A DNA stretch of 64,000 nt from an uncultured Eubacteriales bacterium (GTDB lineage Bacteria > Bacillota > Clostridia > Christensenellales > QALW01). Below the pieces are notes generated by a model. That model made no database searches. It worked only from the letters and a program-made list of their open reading frames with translations, and was not told the DNA's origin. Within the stretch, counting starts at the first letter, position 1, and every line of letters starts with the position of its first letter. The stretch covers positions 60,090-124,089 of the forward strand of contig URIR01000001.1 of the NCBI GenBank assembly GCA_900547955.1, written 5' to 3'. A program made the position numbers and the translations under genes. This document shows positions 26,235 to 35,594 of this stretch, one piece after another.

Positions 26235-27479
26235 ATGAAACGTTTTTTTAATCTGAAATTTATTATTGCCGCGTTGATGATTCTTACCATGATGATTATG
26301 GTTATTCCTGCGGCTGCGGCGGAGGACAGACCTGTAGGCCAGTTTGAATTTGGCAGCAGGGGAAGCGATGTTAAGCTTATACAGCAGAGATTGGTTGATT
26401 TAGGCTATATGCAGCAGAAGCATACAACGGGTTATTTTGGAAGCATTACAGAAGCCGCAGTTACAGAATATCAGGAAGATAACGGTATTGACGCTATAGG
26501 CATAGTTGGTCCTAAAACATTAATGTCCTTATTTGACAGCACTTCTTTTGATACCGACGCTTTATATAAGATGGGGCAGAGAAGTGAGGATGTAAGGAGC
26601 ATACAGAGACTTCTTATAATTAAAGGCTATTTGGGTTCCAGATACGACACCGGCTATTTTGGTTCTCTTACTTATAATGCTGTTAAAAAATTTCAGAAGA
26701 ATAATAATATAGCTGTGGACGGTATAGTTGGGGAAGACACTATTGCCAAGCTTACTGGGAAATGCGTTTCAGCTTCAGGGGAAACGGGAACTGCGTCTCA
26801 AAACACAGCTTCCAGCAGCTCGTATATAGCTAAACCGGGTACTTTGCGTTATGGAGATAAGGGCAGCAAGGTACAGGAGCTGCAGAATCAGCTTAAGAGC
26901 TTAGGATATTTTGACGCTACCTCTACTGGTCTGTTTTTGGAGATAACCAGGGATTCGGTTAAGGATTTTCAAAGAGATAACGGCCTTGTGGTGGACGGCA
27001 TAGTAGGTACAAAGACGTTTGCGAAGCTTCAGAGCGCGCTGGAGGGCAAAACCGCCGGTTCAAACGAGGTGAAATTTACAGCCTCAGATTCGGATTCTCT
27101 TCAGGACAAATACAATTCGCTTTCAAGCAGTAAAAAGGATGATATATATTTGCTGGCGCAGCTCATTTATGCGGAATCTGGTCATGAAAGCTATACAGGT
27201 CAGGTGGCCGTGGGCAGCATGGTAATGAATCGTGTTAAACAGACTAATGGTTCTATTGAGGGCGTTATATTTGCTAAGAATCAGTTTAGCACAGCTAAAA
27301 AAGGGTATTTCTCCAATACTCCTTCTCAATCAAGTATAAATGCTGCTATAGAAGCGTATTTTGGGGCAAAGCCTGTGGGAAACAGCTTATATTTTAATAA
27401 TAAGTCTGTTACTAACTCCTGGGCAGCTCGTAATAGAAGTCTCTACTGTATATTGGGGAATCACGCTTTTTATGTGTGA
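26235..27479 (+). CDS. SleB-type cell wall hydrolase with three peptidoglycan-binding domains
   Basis: 414 residues. Signal peptide (1-29, cleaved after AAA), three PG_binding_1 repeats (about 37-92, 112-173 and 205-265, each with a DGIVG- or DAIGIVG-like end) and a C-terminal SleB/CwlJ hydrolase domain (about 305-414) with the catalytic YAESGHES segment and a terminal GNHAFYV. It is likely exported and cleaves cortex or vegetative peptidoglycan. GGAGG precedes the ATG. The usual sleB partner ypeB is absent, and the gene is bracketed by palindromic elements. Confidence 0.9.
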   Translation: MKRFFNLKFIIAALMILTMMIMVIPAAAAEDRPVGQFEFGSRGSDVKLIQQRLVDLGYMQQKHTTGYFGSITEAAVTEYQEDNGIDAIGIVGPKTLMSLFDSTSFDTDALYKMGQRSEDVRSIQRLLIIKGYLGSRYDTGYFGSLTYNAVKKFQKNNNIAVDGIVGEDTIAKLTGKCVSASGETGTASQNTASSSSYIAKPGTLRYGDKGSKVQELQNQLKSLGYFDATSTGLFLEITRDSVKDFQRDNGLVVDGIVGTKTFAKLQSALEGKTAGSNEVKFTASDSDSLQDKYNSLSSSKKDDIYLLAQLIYAESGHESYTGQVAVGSMVMNRVKQTNGSIEGVIFAKNQFSTAKKGYFSNTPSQSSINAAIEAYFGAKPVGNSLYFNNKSVTNSWAARNRSLYCILGNHAFYV

Positions 27480-27513
27480 GTTATAATTTGAAAATTGTGT
27501 TTAGTTAATATGC

Positions 27514-27555
27514 AAACACCGCGGCGCCCTGTTTTAACAGGGCGCCGCGGTGTTT
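27514..27555. repeat. Perfect GC-rich hairpin after the SleB-like gene
   Basis: AAACACCGCGGCGCCCTG and its exact complement form an 18-bp stem around TTTTAA. It can terminate the hydrolase transcript. It lies two bases from the cloverleaf element. Confidence 0.85.
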
Positions 27556-27557
27556 AT

Positions 27558-27738
27558 GCCTCCCAGGGCGAGTATAAGAAAAGGTCATATGGGCGGCGCG
27601 AAATTTGGCGCCTTTCAGGCGCCAAATTTAAGCAGCATATGGGGAAAGCAAAGCTTTCCCCATATGCTGCTTAGGCCCGACCTTTGGTCGGGCTTCGCGC
27701 CGCCCATATGACCTTTTCTTATACTCGCCCTGGGAGGC
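27558..27738. repeat. Cloverleaf palindromic element (element B)
   Basis: Perfect 45-bp outer arms (27558-27602 and 27694-27738) enclose three hairpins: 27603-27627 (10-bp stem, loop TTTCA), 27629-27673 (21-bp, loop AAA) and 27675-27693 (8-bp, loop TTT). All 181 bases are paired except the loops and one junction base or so. It is non-coding. The middle hairpin tip GGAAAGCAAAGCTTTCC is identical in element D. Confidence 0.92.
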
Positions 27739-27739
27739 G

Positions 27740-27800
27740 CAGCCGTTTTTTCATTGTGCCGCAGACCGTTACGGTCTGCGGCACAATGAAAAAACGGCTG
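27740..27800. repeat. Perfect 29-bp hairpin following element B
   Basis: Arms 27740-27768 and 27772-27800 are exact complements around TTA. It abuts the cloverleaf by one base, so 27514-27800 is hairpin, cloverleaf, hairpin in a row. Confidence 0.88.
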
Positions 27801-27898
27801 GTTTATATACAAAATGTAACAAATAATTATTAACAAAATATCAAGCGATTCCCTTAATATATTTTTAGATTTTTATAGCGTTTTTTTGTTTTTTATTG

Positions 27899-27904
27899 TA
27901 TAAT
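27899..27904 (+). promoter_or_regulatory. -10 box of ahcY-mtaD
   Basis: A perfect TATAAT 35 bases before the ahcY ATG; the -35 region is T-rich and weak. No SAH or SAM riboswitch consensus is visible in 27801-27938. Confidence 0.4.
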
Positions 27905-27938
27905 CATTATAGAGTAAATCTTTAAAAGGAGAGCTTTA

Positions 27939-29192
27939 ATGAGTCTCATAAAAGATAAAGGCTTAGCTCAGGACGGCTGGCGCAAAATACAATGGGTGCG
28001 CGCTCATATGCCCGTATTGAATATTATAGAAAAAGAATTTATTAATGAGCGTCCCTTGGCTGGAACAAGAATAGCCCTGTCTATTCATATGGAGGCTAAG
28101 ACGGCATATATGGCCTTAGTACTTAAGGCGGGAGGCGCTGAGGTTTATGCTACTGGCTGCAACCCGTTGTCCACTCAGGATGATGTGGCCGCAGCTCTTG
28201 CTCAGGAGGTCGAGGTATTTGCAGTTCACGGGGTGGATGAAAAAGAGTATGTGCGTCATTTATCCTGTACGCTTGAAAATAAGCCGCATCAAATAATAGA
28301 CGACGGCGGGGATTTGGTTTCTCTGCTTCATGGGTCAATGAAAAGCTGTGCTTCTGTTATGCGGGGCGGCGCTGAGGAAACTACCACCGGCGTGCTTAGG
28401 CTGCGTGCCCGTCAGAAGGAGGGCAGGCTGGATTTTCCAATGATAGCTGTCAACGATGCGATGAGCAAATACCTTTTTGATAATAGGTATGGAACGGGCC
28501 AGTCGGTTTGGGATGGTATAATGCGCACGACTAATCTGCTGGTGGCTGGCCGCAGAGTGGTTGTAGCCGGCTACGGCTGGTGCGGCAGAGGAATAGCAAT
28601 GCGGGCTAAAGCGCTCGGCGCCAAAGTAACTGTATGCGAAATTAACCCTTTTAAGGCCATAGAAGCTGTTATGGATGGCTTTGAGGTTATGCCTATGCTT
28701 AAAGCGTGCGAATGCGGCGAGCTTTTTATAACCGCTACCGGCTGTAAACAGGTTATTACAAATAAGCATATGGAAAAAATGCAGGACGGAGCCATAATGT
28801 GCAATGCCGGTCATTTTGACGTTGAAGTAGATAAAGCGTATCTGGAGAGCACAGCGCTGAAAAAAGAATGCGCGCGTAAAAACATCGATTGCTATTATAT
28901 GCCTGATGGAAGAAAACTGTATCTTTTAGCAGAGGGGAGATTGGTTAATCTGGCGGCCGGAGACGGTCATCCGGCTGAAATAATGGATACCTCGTTCGCT
29001 TTGCAGCTTTTAACCGCACGGTATATAGCCGATAATTACAGGACCTTGGAGAAGAGGGTGTATAATGTCCCTGAGGAATTGGATAAGAGGGTGGCGCAGC
29101 TTAAATTGAGCAGTATGGGCGTAGCTATAGATCAGCTTACTCAGGAGCAGATAAATTATCTGTATTCGGCAGAGCAGGAGGCTGGTCAATGA
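27939..29192 (+). CDS. ahcY: Adenosylhomocysteinase (or S-inosylhomocysteine hydrolase)
   Basis: 417 residues, the length of the short bacterial/archaeal form without the 40-residue insertion. The N-terminal segment ALSIHMEAKTAYMALVLKAGGAEV, the NAD motif GYGWCGRGIAMRAKALGA (about 210) and GHFDVE are intact. It cleaves S-adenosylhomocysteine to homocysteine and adenosine. It overlaps the next gene, an SAH/MTA deaminase, by four bases; this suggests the true substrate could be the deaminated S-inosylhomocysteine, as in some methanogens. Confidence 0.93.
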   Translation: MSLIKDKGLAQDGWRKIQWVRAHMPVLNIIEKEFINERPLAGTRIALSIHMEAKTAYMALVLKAGGAEVYATGCNPLSTQDDVAAALAQEVEVFAVHGVDEKEYVRHLSCTLENKPHQIIDDGGDLVSLLHGSMKSCASVMRGGAEETTTGVLRLRARQKEGRLDFPMIAVNDAMSKYLFDNRYGTGQSVWDGIMRTTNLLVAGRRVVVAGYGWCGRGIAMRAKALGAKVTVCEINPFKAIEAVMDGFEVMPMLKACECGELFITATGCKQVITNKHMEKMQDGAIMCNAGHFDVEVDKAYLESTALKKECARKNIDCYYMPDGRKLYLLAEGRLVNLAAGDGHPAEIMDTSFALQLLTARYIADNYRTLEKRVYNVPEELDKRVAQLKLSSMGVAIDQLTQEQINYLYSAEQEAGQ

Positions 29193-30460
29193 AAGACATT
29201 TTGATAAAGAATGCGCATATAGTTACAATGGATGAGGGCGCTGTATATGAAAACGGATGCGTTTGGATAAGCGGTTCCAAGATAAAATATGTGGGCGGCA
29301 TGCTTAAAAAGGATATTCAGGCCGAGGTTATAGACGCGCGCGGGGGTATAGTTATGCCCGGCTTAGTGAACGCGCATACCCATCTGGGCATGAGCTGCTT
29401 CAGAAGCTTTGCCTCGGATTTGCCTTTGGGAAAATGGCTGGAAAAAATTTTCAAGGTAGAGGATAAGCTGAATGACGAGCTTATTTACCAGTTTGCCCTT
29501 ATTGCCTGCGCTGAGGCTTTAGAATGCGGAAGCGCCTGCGTTAATGATATGTACCTTGACGTTTCTGGTACGGCGCAGGCCTGTATTGAAAGCGGGATAC
29601 GGGCTTTTATAAGCAGAAATATCGTGGATACGGACGGCCAAAGCGGCTTAAAGCGCCGGCTGAACGAATTGGATAGGATGCACGAGCTTTATGACGGCCG
29701 CGAAGGCAGAATAAATGTGCTGGCGTCAGCTCATGCTGAATATACCTGTTCGGAAAATGCGTTAAGAGAGGTTATAAGCCGCGCTGATAGCTGGTCAAGT
29801 CCATTTTATATACATGCCAGCGAAACAGTTTCGGAGGTTCAAGGATGCCTGGAAAGGCATGGCGTTTCGCCAATTAAATGGCTGGCCGGCCTTGGCCTGC
29901 CCAGCAGCACTATAGCTGCGCACTGTACGGTGGTTAGCAATGAGGATATGGAAATAATGCTGGAGCATAATATAATTCCCGTGCATAACCCGGTCAGCAA
30001 TTTGAAGCTGGCAAGCGGCGTAGCTCCTATTAGAGCCATGCTGGCGGCGGGCGTTAAGCCTGCGCTGGGAACGGACGGCAACGGCAGCAATAATAATCTG
30101 GATATGTTCCGAGAGCTTTTTACGGCTTCTCTTCTTCAAAAGGGCTTTTCGCTTGACGCTCAGGCGCTTGACGCTTATACGGCCGTAAAAATGGCTACCG
30201 TTTACGGAGCCGACGCCTTAGAATATAAAGGCGGCAGAATTAAGGAAGGGTATTTTGCAGATATTTTAGTGCTTAATCCGTCCTTGTTTCTTGAACCGGT
30301 GCACGACGTATACGGCATTATTGCTTACAGCGCCGAGAGCCGGGATGTGCGCTATAATATTATCAACGGCCGCGTGCTGGTTAAGGAAGGGCAATGCGTT
30401 TCGATTGATAAGGAGCGCTTAGCCGCCCAGCTGAACGAGCTTTGCGCAAAATTATTCTGA
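29189..30460 (+). CDS. mtaD: 5-methylthioadenosine/S-adenosylhomocysteine deaminase
   Basis: 423 residues, amidohydrolase superfamily. Metal ligands lie in NAHTHLGMS (about 63), the HASET segment, AAHCTVV (about 242) and GTDGNGSNNNLDMF (about 294). It deaminates SAH and MTA to the inosine forms. ATGA overlap with ahcY indicates one translational unit. Together they clear the SAH product of SAM-dependent methylation. Confidence 0.9.
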   Translation: MKDILIKNAHIVTMDEGAVYENGCVWISGSKIKYVGGMLKKDIQAEVIDARGGIVMPGLVNAHTHLGMSCFRSFASDLPLGKWLEKIFKVEDKLNDELIYQFALIACAEALECGSACVNDMYLDVSGTAQACIESGIRAFISRNIVDTDGQSGLKRRLNELDRMHELYDGREGRINVLASAHAEYTCSENALREVISRADSWSSPFYIHASETVSEVQGCLERHGVSPIKWLAGLGLPSSTIAAHCTVVSNEDMEIMLEHNIIPVHNPVSNLKLASGVAPIRAMLAAGVKPALGTDGNGSNNNLDMFRELFTASLLQKGFSLDAQALDAYTAVKMATVYGADALEYKGGRIKEGYFADILVLNPSLFLEPVHDVYGIIAYSAESRDVRYNIINGRVLVKEGQCVSIDKERLAAQLNELCAKLF

Positions 30461-30556
30461 CTCTCTGTTTATCGAATTTATGATTTAATTTGAATTGATA
30501 TTTTATTATGCTGATTTGGCTTACGCCCGGCAAATAATTTGGAAAGGAATGAATAT

Positions 30557-32314
30557 ATGAAACGGTTCTTAGCTCTTATGCTTGCTGGTATTATGTTGTT
30601 ATGCTTAAGCGCCTGCGGGAAAGATGTTAATACGCCTACAGACGCTCTGAATGTAGTTTCAGGCGGTTCTGAGCAGGAGAGCGCCAATCTTAAGGATATA
30701 CTTGTAGAAAAAACTGACGGCGGCGTGCGCCTGGTATTCTCGTTTGTTTGTGGAAGCGAGGGAGTGACAGCTCAGGAGCAGGCTATGAAGGGACTGCCTC
30801 CTTATACGGTTTCTTTGACCGGTACTCCATACAGGCTTAAATTAAGCATTGCAAATCTTGCTCATTGGGATTATGTCAACAACAGCCTGATTGAAGATGA
30901 AACCGGCTTGATACAGGGCGGAGTTATTAAGGTTCTGCCGTCTGAGAGCCGTTCGGGCGCTACTAATTTATATTTCAACCTATCTTCGCTTACAAATATG
31001 ACGGTTGCGGAGACGGACGGCAAGCTTACGGTGGAATTGAGCAAAAAAGACTTTAGTCCGGCGGAAGCTTATTACGTTGCGGGCAATTTGTATTACGAAT
31101 ATTCTGAGGGCAGCCTGCCCGAGGAGGCGGGGCTGAGCCCTACTCTTGCGTCTGATCTTACAAATGTTGTAATGGTCAGCCAGGCTTTTGAGGATATAAC
31201 TCAGGCGGAAGCTCTTATGAATAAGATACAGACTGATTTTGCCGAGGCGCTGGCCGGCAAGGAATTGAGAGTTATTAAGCTTTCCGGTAACGAATTGCCC
31301 GAATATTATGCACAGGAGGATTTGGATGCAATTAATTCCAAGCTGGTAATAAGGCGCGGAGAAAAGGAGGAGACAGCTCAGGCACTGTTCCCCGACGGGG
31401 TGTTTATATGCTGGTCTCCCGATAAGAGCACGGCGGTCTTTTCTAAGAGAAGCGAGGGCGCGGCCTATGATGAAATGGCTTTGGAATATCTTTTTACTGT
31501 GGACGTTAACGGAGTGAAAACCCAGCTGCTTAACGATGAATACGCTCAGATTGTATTCGGCGCATATTCGCCTGACGGCACTAAGCTGCTTATAGTAGAG
31601 CAGGTAGACGAGATACAGTATTGCTCCATATACGATTTTGATACGCATACCCGTATAAATCTTCCTGAGGAGGATATAGGGACGTATATTCCGGGCATTG
31701 CCTGGGCGCCTGACGGTAAAAGCGTTTATATGATGTCTGCGACGGACATTATGCTTAATCTTAAAAAATATGACGTTGCTACTGGTGAAACTACGCCTGT
31801 TTCAGAAGGCGCGGGGATAGATACTTCGCTTTATGCGTTTAATAATAAGCTGTATTATGTGGACGTAGTGAATGAAACCGAAACGCTGGTCAGTCTTGAT
31901 TTGTCAAGCGGCGAGCAGAGCGAGATTGCTGAGGTAAGCATGTTTTCCATGAGCTCGGACGGCAGATATATCCTTTTACAGAGCAATGAAGCGGATATGT
32001 CAGACGGCTATACCCGCCTGCGCTTATATGATAATCAGACGGGTGAAACAAAGGATATCATAGGAGAACGCATAATAAGCGATTATTTCTTTTCCTTGGA
32101 TAACAGTAAGGTTTATATAGTGTCGGATATTGAAGAGGATACATTTATGCATAGAGTTTACAGCTATGATATAGCTTCGGGCAGTCTTACAGAGCTGTTT
32201 GACTGCGTTAACGGCATATTAGACGCGGGCAAGACGGGCGAGCTGTTCGTGCGTACGACATATTCTACTGCGCGCGGAGATTTTCCTGTTACATATGCGG
32301 TTAAGGAAAGCTGA
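30557..32314 (+). CDS. Lipoprotein with beta-propeller (TolB/WD40-like) domain
   Basis: The start at MKRFLALMLAG has GGAAAGGAATGA six to ten bases upstream; a TTG at 30539 lies inside the spacer and is rejected. 585 residues. Lipobox CLSAC (Cys20). Residues 30-185 form a beta-rich N-terminal domain. From about 245 come repeated blades of the type YSPDGTKLLIV, WAPDGKSVYMMS and SSDGRYILL, each about 45 residues. It is likely a surface sensor or scaffold. No partner gene is adjacent. Confidence 0.75.
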   Translation: MKRFLALMLAGIMLLCLSACGKDVNTPTDALNVVSGGSEQESANLKDILVEKTDGGVRLVFSFVCGSEGVTAQEQAMKGLPPYTVSLTGTPYRLKLSIANLAHWDYVNNSLIEDETGLIQGGVIKVLPSESRSGATNLYFNLSSLTNMTVAETDGKLTVELSKKDFSPAEAYYVAGNLYYEYSEGSLPEEAGLSPTLASDLTNVVMVSQAFEDITQAEALMNKIQTDFAEALAGKELRVIKLSGNELPEYYAQEDLDAINSKLVIRRGEKEETAQALFPDGVFICWSPDKSTAVFSKRSEGAAYDEMALEYLFTVDVNGVKTQLLNDEYAQIVFGAYSPDGTKLLIVEQVDEIQYCSIYDFDTHTRINLPEEDIGTYIPGIAWAPDGKSVYMMSATDIMLNLKKYDVATGETTPVSEGAGIDTSLYAFNNKLYYVDVVNETETLVSLDLSSGEQSEIAEVSMFSMSSDGRYILLQSNEADMSDGYTRLRLYDNQTGETKDIIGERIISDYFFSLDNSKVYIVSDIEEDTFMHRVYSYDIASGSLTELFDCVNGILDAGKTGELFVRTTYSTARGDFPVTYAVKES

Positions 32315-32457
32315 TATTTGAAAAGGACCATAGGGCGTGAGGATATGTGTTAAGCGCCGCGCACGCTGGTTATCGCTGGAAAATATGCGCGAATAGGCCG
32401 AGTCCGGCCGGAGCGTCGCCGGGCAGGAAAAGCGGCTTAATGAAAGGAGGCATGGAT

Positions 32458-32697
32458 ATGAAAATTACTGTATGTATAGGCAGCTCGTGTCATCTTAAGG
32501 GCTCGAGGCAGGTAGTTCAGGGGCTTCAGCAGCTTATAGAAAAGAATGCTCTGAACGATAAGGTGGAATTGAGCGGAACCTTCTGCATGGGCAACTGTCA
32601 AAAGGGAGTATGCGTTACCTTAGATGGGGAATTATACTCGCTTTCGCCTGAGACTACCGAGCAGTTTTTTACCCGTGAAGTGTTGAGCAGAATTTGA
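32458..32697 (+). CDS. Thioredoxin-like [2Fe-2S] ferredoxin
   Basis: The start is ATG 32458, seven bases after AAGGAGG. 79 residues. Four cysteines in the order expected for the NuoE/HydC-like fold: CIGSSC near the N-terminus and FCMGNC near residue 45, then a further Cys in GVC. It is the first gene of the hydrogenase locus and probably passes electrons to or from one of the two hydrogenases. Confidence 0.85.
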   Translation: MKITVCIGSSCHLKGSRQVVQGLQQLIEKNALNDKVELSGTFCMGNCQKGVCVTLDGELYSLSPETTEQFFTREVLSRI

Positions 32698-32743
32698 ACC
32701 TTTAAATTTTACAGCGCGTTATAAAATGGCAGGGAGGGCCAAG

Positions 32744-34417
32744 ATGGCTGAATTTTTAAGACTGAAAAAGTCAAATTGCAAAAACTGTTATAAATGTATA
32801 CGCCATTGTCCGGTAAAATCTATAAGGATTTCGGCTAATCAGGCGCATATTGTTCCCGAAGAATGCATATTATGCGGCCAGTGCTTTGTAGTATGTCCTC
32901 AGGGCGCCAAGGAGATTGCGGACGATACTGAAAAGGCTGAAGTGCTGCTTAACAGCGGCAGAGTTATAGCCAGCCTGGCGCCCTCCTTTACAGCTAATTA
33001 TGACGGAGCGGGTATAGAAGCCATGGAAAAAGCGCTTAAGCAGCTTGGCTTTTATGCTGCTGAGGAGACGGCGATAGGAGCGACTATAGTTAAAAAGGAA
33101 TATGACAGACTTTTGGAAAATGGGGAGCAGGATGTAATTATTTCTTCCTGCTGTCATTCCATTAATCTGCTTATAGAAAAATATTTTCCTTCAGCTCTTC
33201 GTTATCTGGCAAAGGTGGTTTCTCCAATGCAGGCGCACTGCATGGATATAAAAAAGCGCTATCCTGATGCTAAGACAATTTTTATCGGTCCGTGCGTTTC
33301 TAAAAAGGATGAGGCCGCTAGGTATCCGGGCTTTGTGGATTGCGTTCTTACATTTGAAGAGCTTTCCAATCTTATGCGCAAAAGGGGAATAAGCGTGGAG
33401 AAAACCAGGGAAGAGGGTTCCAGGGGAAGAGCGCGCTTTTTCCCGACGACGGGCGGCATATTAAAATCCATGTTTCTGCCCCGGACGGATTACAGCTATA
33501 TGGCTTTGGACGGTACCGAGGACTGTATAGCAGCTTTGCAGGAGATTGAGAAGGGTAATTTGCGGAACTGTTTTATAGAGATGTCCGCATGCCGGGGCAG
33601 CTGCGTAGGCGGGCCGGTTATGGAAAAATATCATTACAGTCCGGTAAGCAATTACAATAAGGTGGCTACATACGCTAAAAGCGATGATTTTGACGTAGCT
33701 GATGTTTCCCCTGAGGAAATTTACCGCGAGCATGAATTTATAGGTGAATCTAAGGCCATGCCCACTCAGTCTGAAATAGAGGCTATCCTGAGAAAAATAG
33801 GCAAGACCAAGCCGGAGGATGAATTGAACTGCGGAAGCTGCGGTTATAATACATGCCGGGAAAAGGCAATTGCTGTATATCAGGGCAAGGCTGATTTAAA
33901 TATGTGCCTGCCTTACTTAAAGGAAAAGGCTGAAAGCTTTTCGGATAATATTATAAGCAATACGCCCAACGGCATTATTGTGCTGAACGAGGATTTTGAG
34001 GTGCAGCAGATAAACGCGGCGGCGAGAGATATTATGAATATCCGAAGCGCCAATGATGTTCTGGGCGAGCAGGTTGTGCGTATTCTGGACCCGAAGGACT
34101 TTATGGAAGTAAAGCAGACGGGCATGAGCATACGTGACCGCAGAGTATATCTTGCAGAATACAGGAAATATGTTGAAGAGACTATTCTTTATGATAAGGA
34201 ATATAAGATAATTATCTGCATTATGAGGGATATAACCGATATAGAGACTGAAAAGGAGAAAAAAGAAGCTATCAGCCGCGCCACTATTGAAACTGCGGAT
34301 AAAGTGGTGGATAAGCAGATGCGCGTTGTGCAGGAGATTGCTTCCCTGCTGGGCGAAACTGCGGCTGAAACAAAAATAGCTCTGGCTAAGCTTAAGGAGA
34401 GCATATCAGATGAATGA
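32744..34417 (+). CDS. Sensory [FeFe]-hydrogenase with Fe-S and PAS domains
   Basis: The start at 32744 (MAEFLRLKK) is set by GGGAGG; an ATG at 32726 precedes that site. 557 residues. Two 4Fe-4S clusters (CKNCYKCIRHC at about 12-22; CILCGQCFVVC). H-cluster loops: L1 SSCCHS (about 134), L2 GPCVSKKDE (about 182) and L3 SACRGSCVGG (about 281). A further Fe-S domain CGSCGYNTC (about 362) is followed by a PAS domain (about 400-490) and a short helical tail. This order is that of the sensory hydrogenases of Clostridia. L1 lacks the usual Pro after CC. It probably signals through the following phosphatase. Confidence 0.9.
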   Translation: MAEFLRLKKSNCKNCYKCIRHCPVKSIRISANQAHIVPEECILCGQCFVVCPQGAKEIADDTEKAEVLLNSGRVIASLAPSFTANYDGAGIEAMEKALKQLGFYAAEETAIGATIVKKEYDRLLENGEQDVIISSCCHSINLLIEKYFPSALRYLAKVVSPMQAHCMDIKKRYPDAKTIFIGPCVSKKDEAARYPGFVDCVLTFEELSNLMRKRGISVEKTREEGSRGRARFFPTTGGILKSMFLPRTDYSYMALDGTEDCIAALQEIEKGNLRNCFIEMSACRGSCVGGPVMEKYHYSPVSNYNKVATYAKSDDFDVADVSPEEIYREHEFIGESKAMPTQSEIEAILRKIGKTKPEDELNCGSCGYNTCREKAIAVYQGKADLNMCLPYLKEKAESFSDNIISNTPNGIIVLNEDFEVQQINAAARDIMNIRSANDVLGEQVVRILDPKDFMEVKQTGMSIRDRRVYLAEYRKYVEETILYDKEYKIIICIMRDITDIETEKEKKEAISRATIETADKVVDKQMRVVQEIASLLGETAAETKIALAKLKESISDE

Positions 34418-35579
34418 TCTTTGCGCCGATATAGGCTGGAGGAGCCTGAATAAGAAGGGGGAACAGCTTTGCGGAGACCATGTGGATGTAATACGGCAGG
34501 ATAATTCGGAAATTGTCGTATTGGCTGACGGCATGGGCAGCGGCGTCAAAGCGAGTATATTATCTACCCTGACCTCTAAAATAATATCTACCATGATGGC
34601 GGATGGCATGGATATACAGGAGTGCGTTCATACCATAGCCGCTACTCTTCCGGTATGCTCTGAGCGGGGCGTGGCCTACTCCACCTTTACTATTATTAGA
34701 ATATTGGACAATCAGGAGGCGGAAATAATCCAATATGACAATCCGCATGTTATTCTGCTGCGCGACGGAGCTAATTATGAAATTCCGGCTTCTATTCTGA
34801 GCATAGACGGCAAGACCATCTATCAGTCTAAAATATCCTTGAAGGAAAATGATATCTTTATAGCTATGAGCGACGGCTGTATACATGCGGGAGTAGGCAT
34901 GACGCTGAATTTCGGCTGGGAGCGCAAGAATATAATAGAATTTATGGAGACCTTTTATGACGTTGGTTTTACGGCTAAAACCCTTACTACCATTCTGCTG
35001 GATGAATGCGATAAGCTTTATGGGTATGAGCCGGGGGATGATACGACAGTATGCACCATTCGTATCCGTAAGCGGGAGCCTGTCAATCTTGTTATAGGTC
35101 CGCCGTCCAACCGGGAGGACAATGAGAAAATGATGTCCCTGTTTTTCTCCAAGGAGGGCAAGCATATAGTATGCGGGGGTACAACCTCTACTATAGCGGC
35201 GGCTTATCTGCATAAGGAGCTGAAGCCCAAGCTGGATTTTTTCGATCCGGATGTACCGCCTACGGCTGAAATTGAGGGAGTAGATCTTGTTACCGAGGGG
35301 GTAATAACTATAAATAAGGTGCTGAGCTATGCTCAGGATTATCTCGCGGATAACCAGTCGTATACCCAGTGGAGCTATAAGAAGGACGGCGCGTCTTGTA
35401 TCGCGCGTATGCTTTTTGAGGATGCGACAGATATTAATTTTTATGTGGGACGTGCGGTTAATCCGGCGCATCAGAACCCGGATTTGCCGATAAATTTCAG
35501 TATTAAGATGAGGCTGGTGGATGAATTAGCCGATTGTCTTAAAAAAATGGGCAAGCGTATAAAGGTGAGCTATTTTTAA
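34410..35579 (+). CDS. SpoIIE/PP2C-type serine phosphatase of the hydrogenase locus
   Basis: 389 residues. The N-terminal PP2C-like SpoIIE domain has the metal motifs VVLADGMGSGVKAS (about 34-47), IAMSDGCIHAG (about 151) and GDDTTVCTIRI (about 210). No membrane segment. A C-terminal 180-residue domain is unlike RsbU. It overlaps the sensory hydrogenase by eight bases, so the two are probably a redox-sensing and phosphatase pair. The target is unknown. Confidence 0.88.
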   Translation: MNDLCADIGWRSLNKKGEQLCGDHVDVIRQDNSEIVVLADGMGSGVKASILSTLTSKIISTMMADGMDIQECVHTIAATLPVCSERGVAYSTFTIIRILDNQEAEIIQYDNPHVILLRDGANYEIPASILSIDGKTIYQSKISLKENDIFIAMSDGCIHAGVGMTLNFGWERKNIIEFMETFYDVGFTAKTLTTILLDECDKLYGYEPGDDTTVCTIRIRKREPVNLVIGPPSNREDNEKMMSLFFSKEGKHIVCGGTTSTIAAAYLHKELKPKLDFFDPDVPPTAEIEGVDLVTEGVITINKVLSYAQDYLADNQSYTQWSYKKDGASCIARMLFEDATDINFYVGRAVNPAHQNPDLPINFSIKMRLVDELADCLKKMGKRIKVSYF

Positions 35580-35594
35580 TCGGGAAGGATAATT

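Noticed and set aside
25834..27800. CRISPR array
   Set aside because: The palindromes do not recur as identical units with spacers.
27801..27938. SAH or SAM riboswitch before ahcY
   Set aside because: No conserved SAH or S-box core can be seen; the stretch is AT-rich and unstructured.
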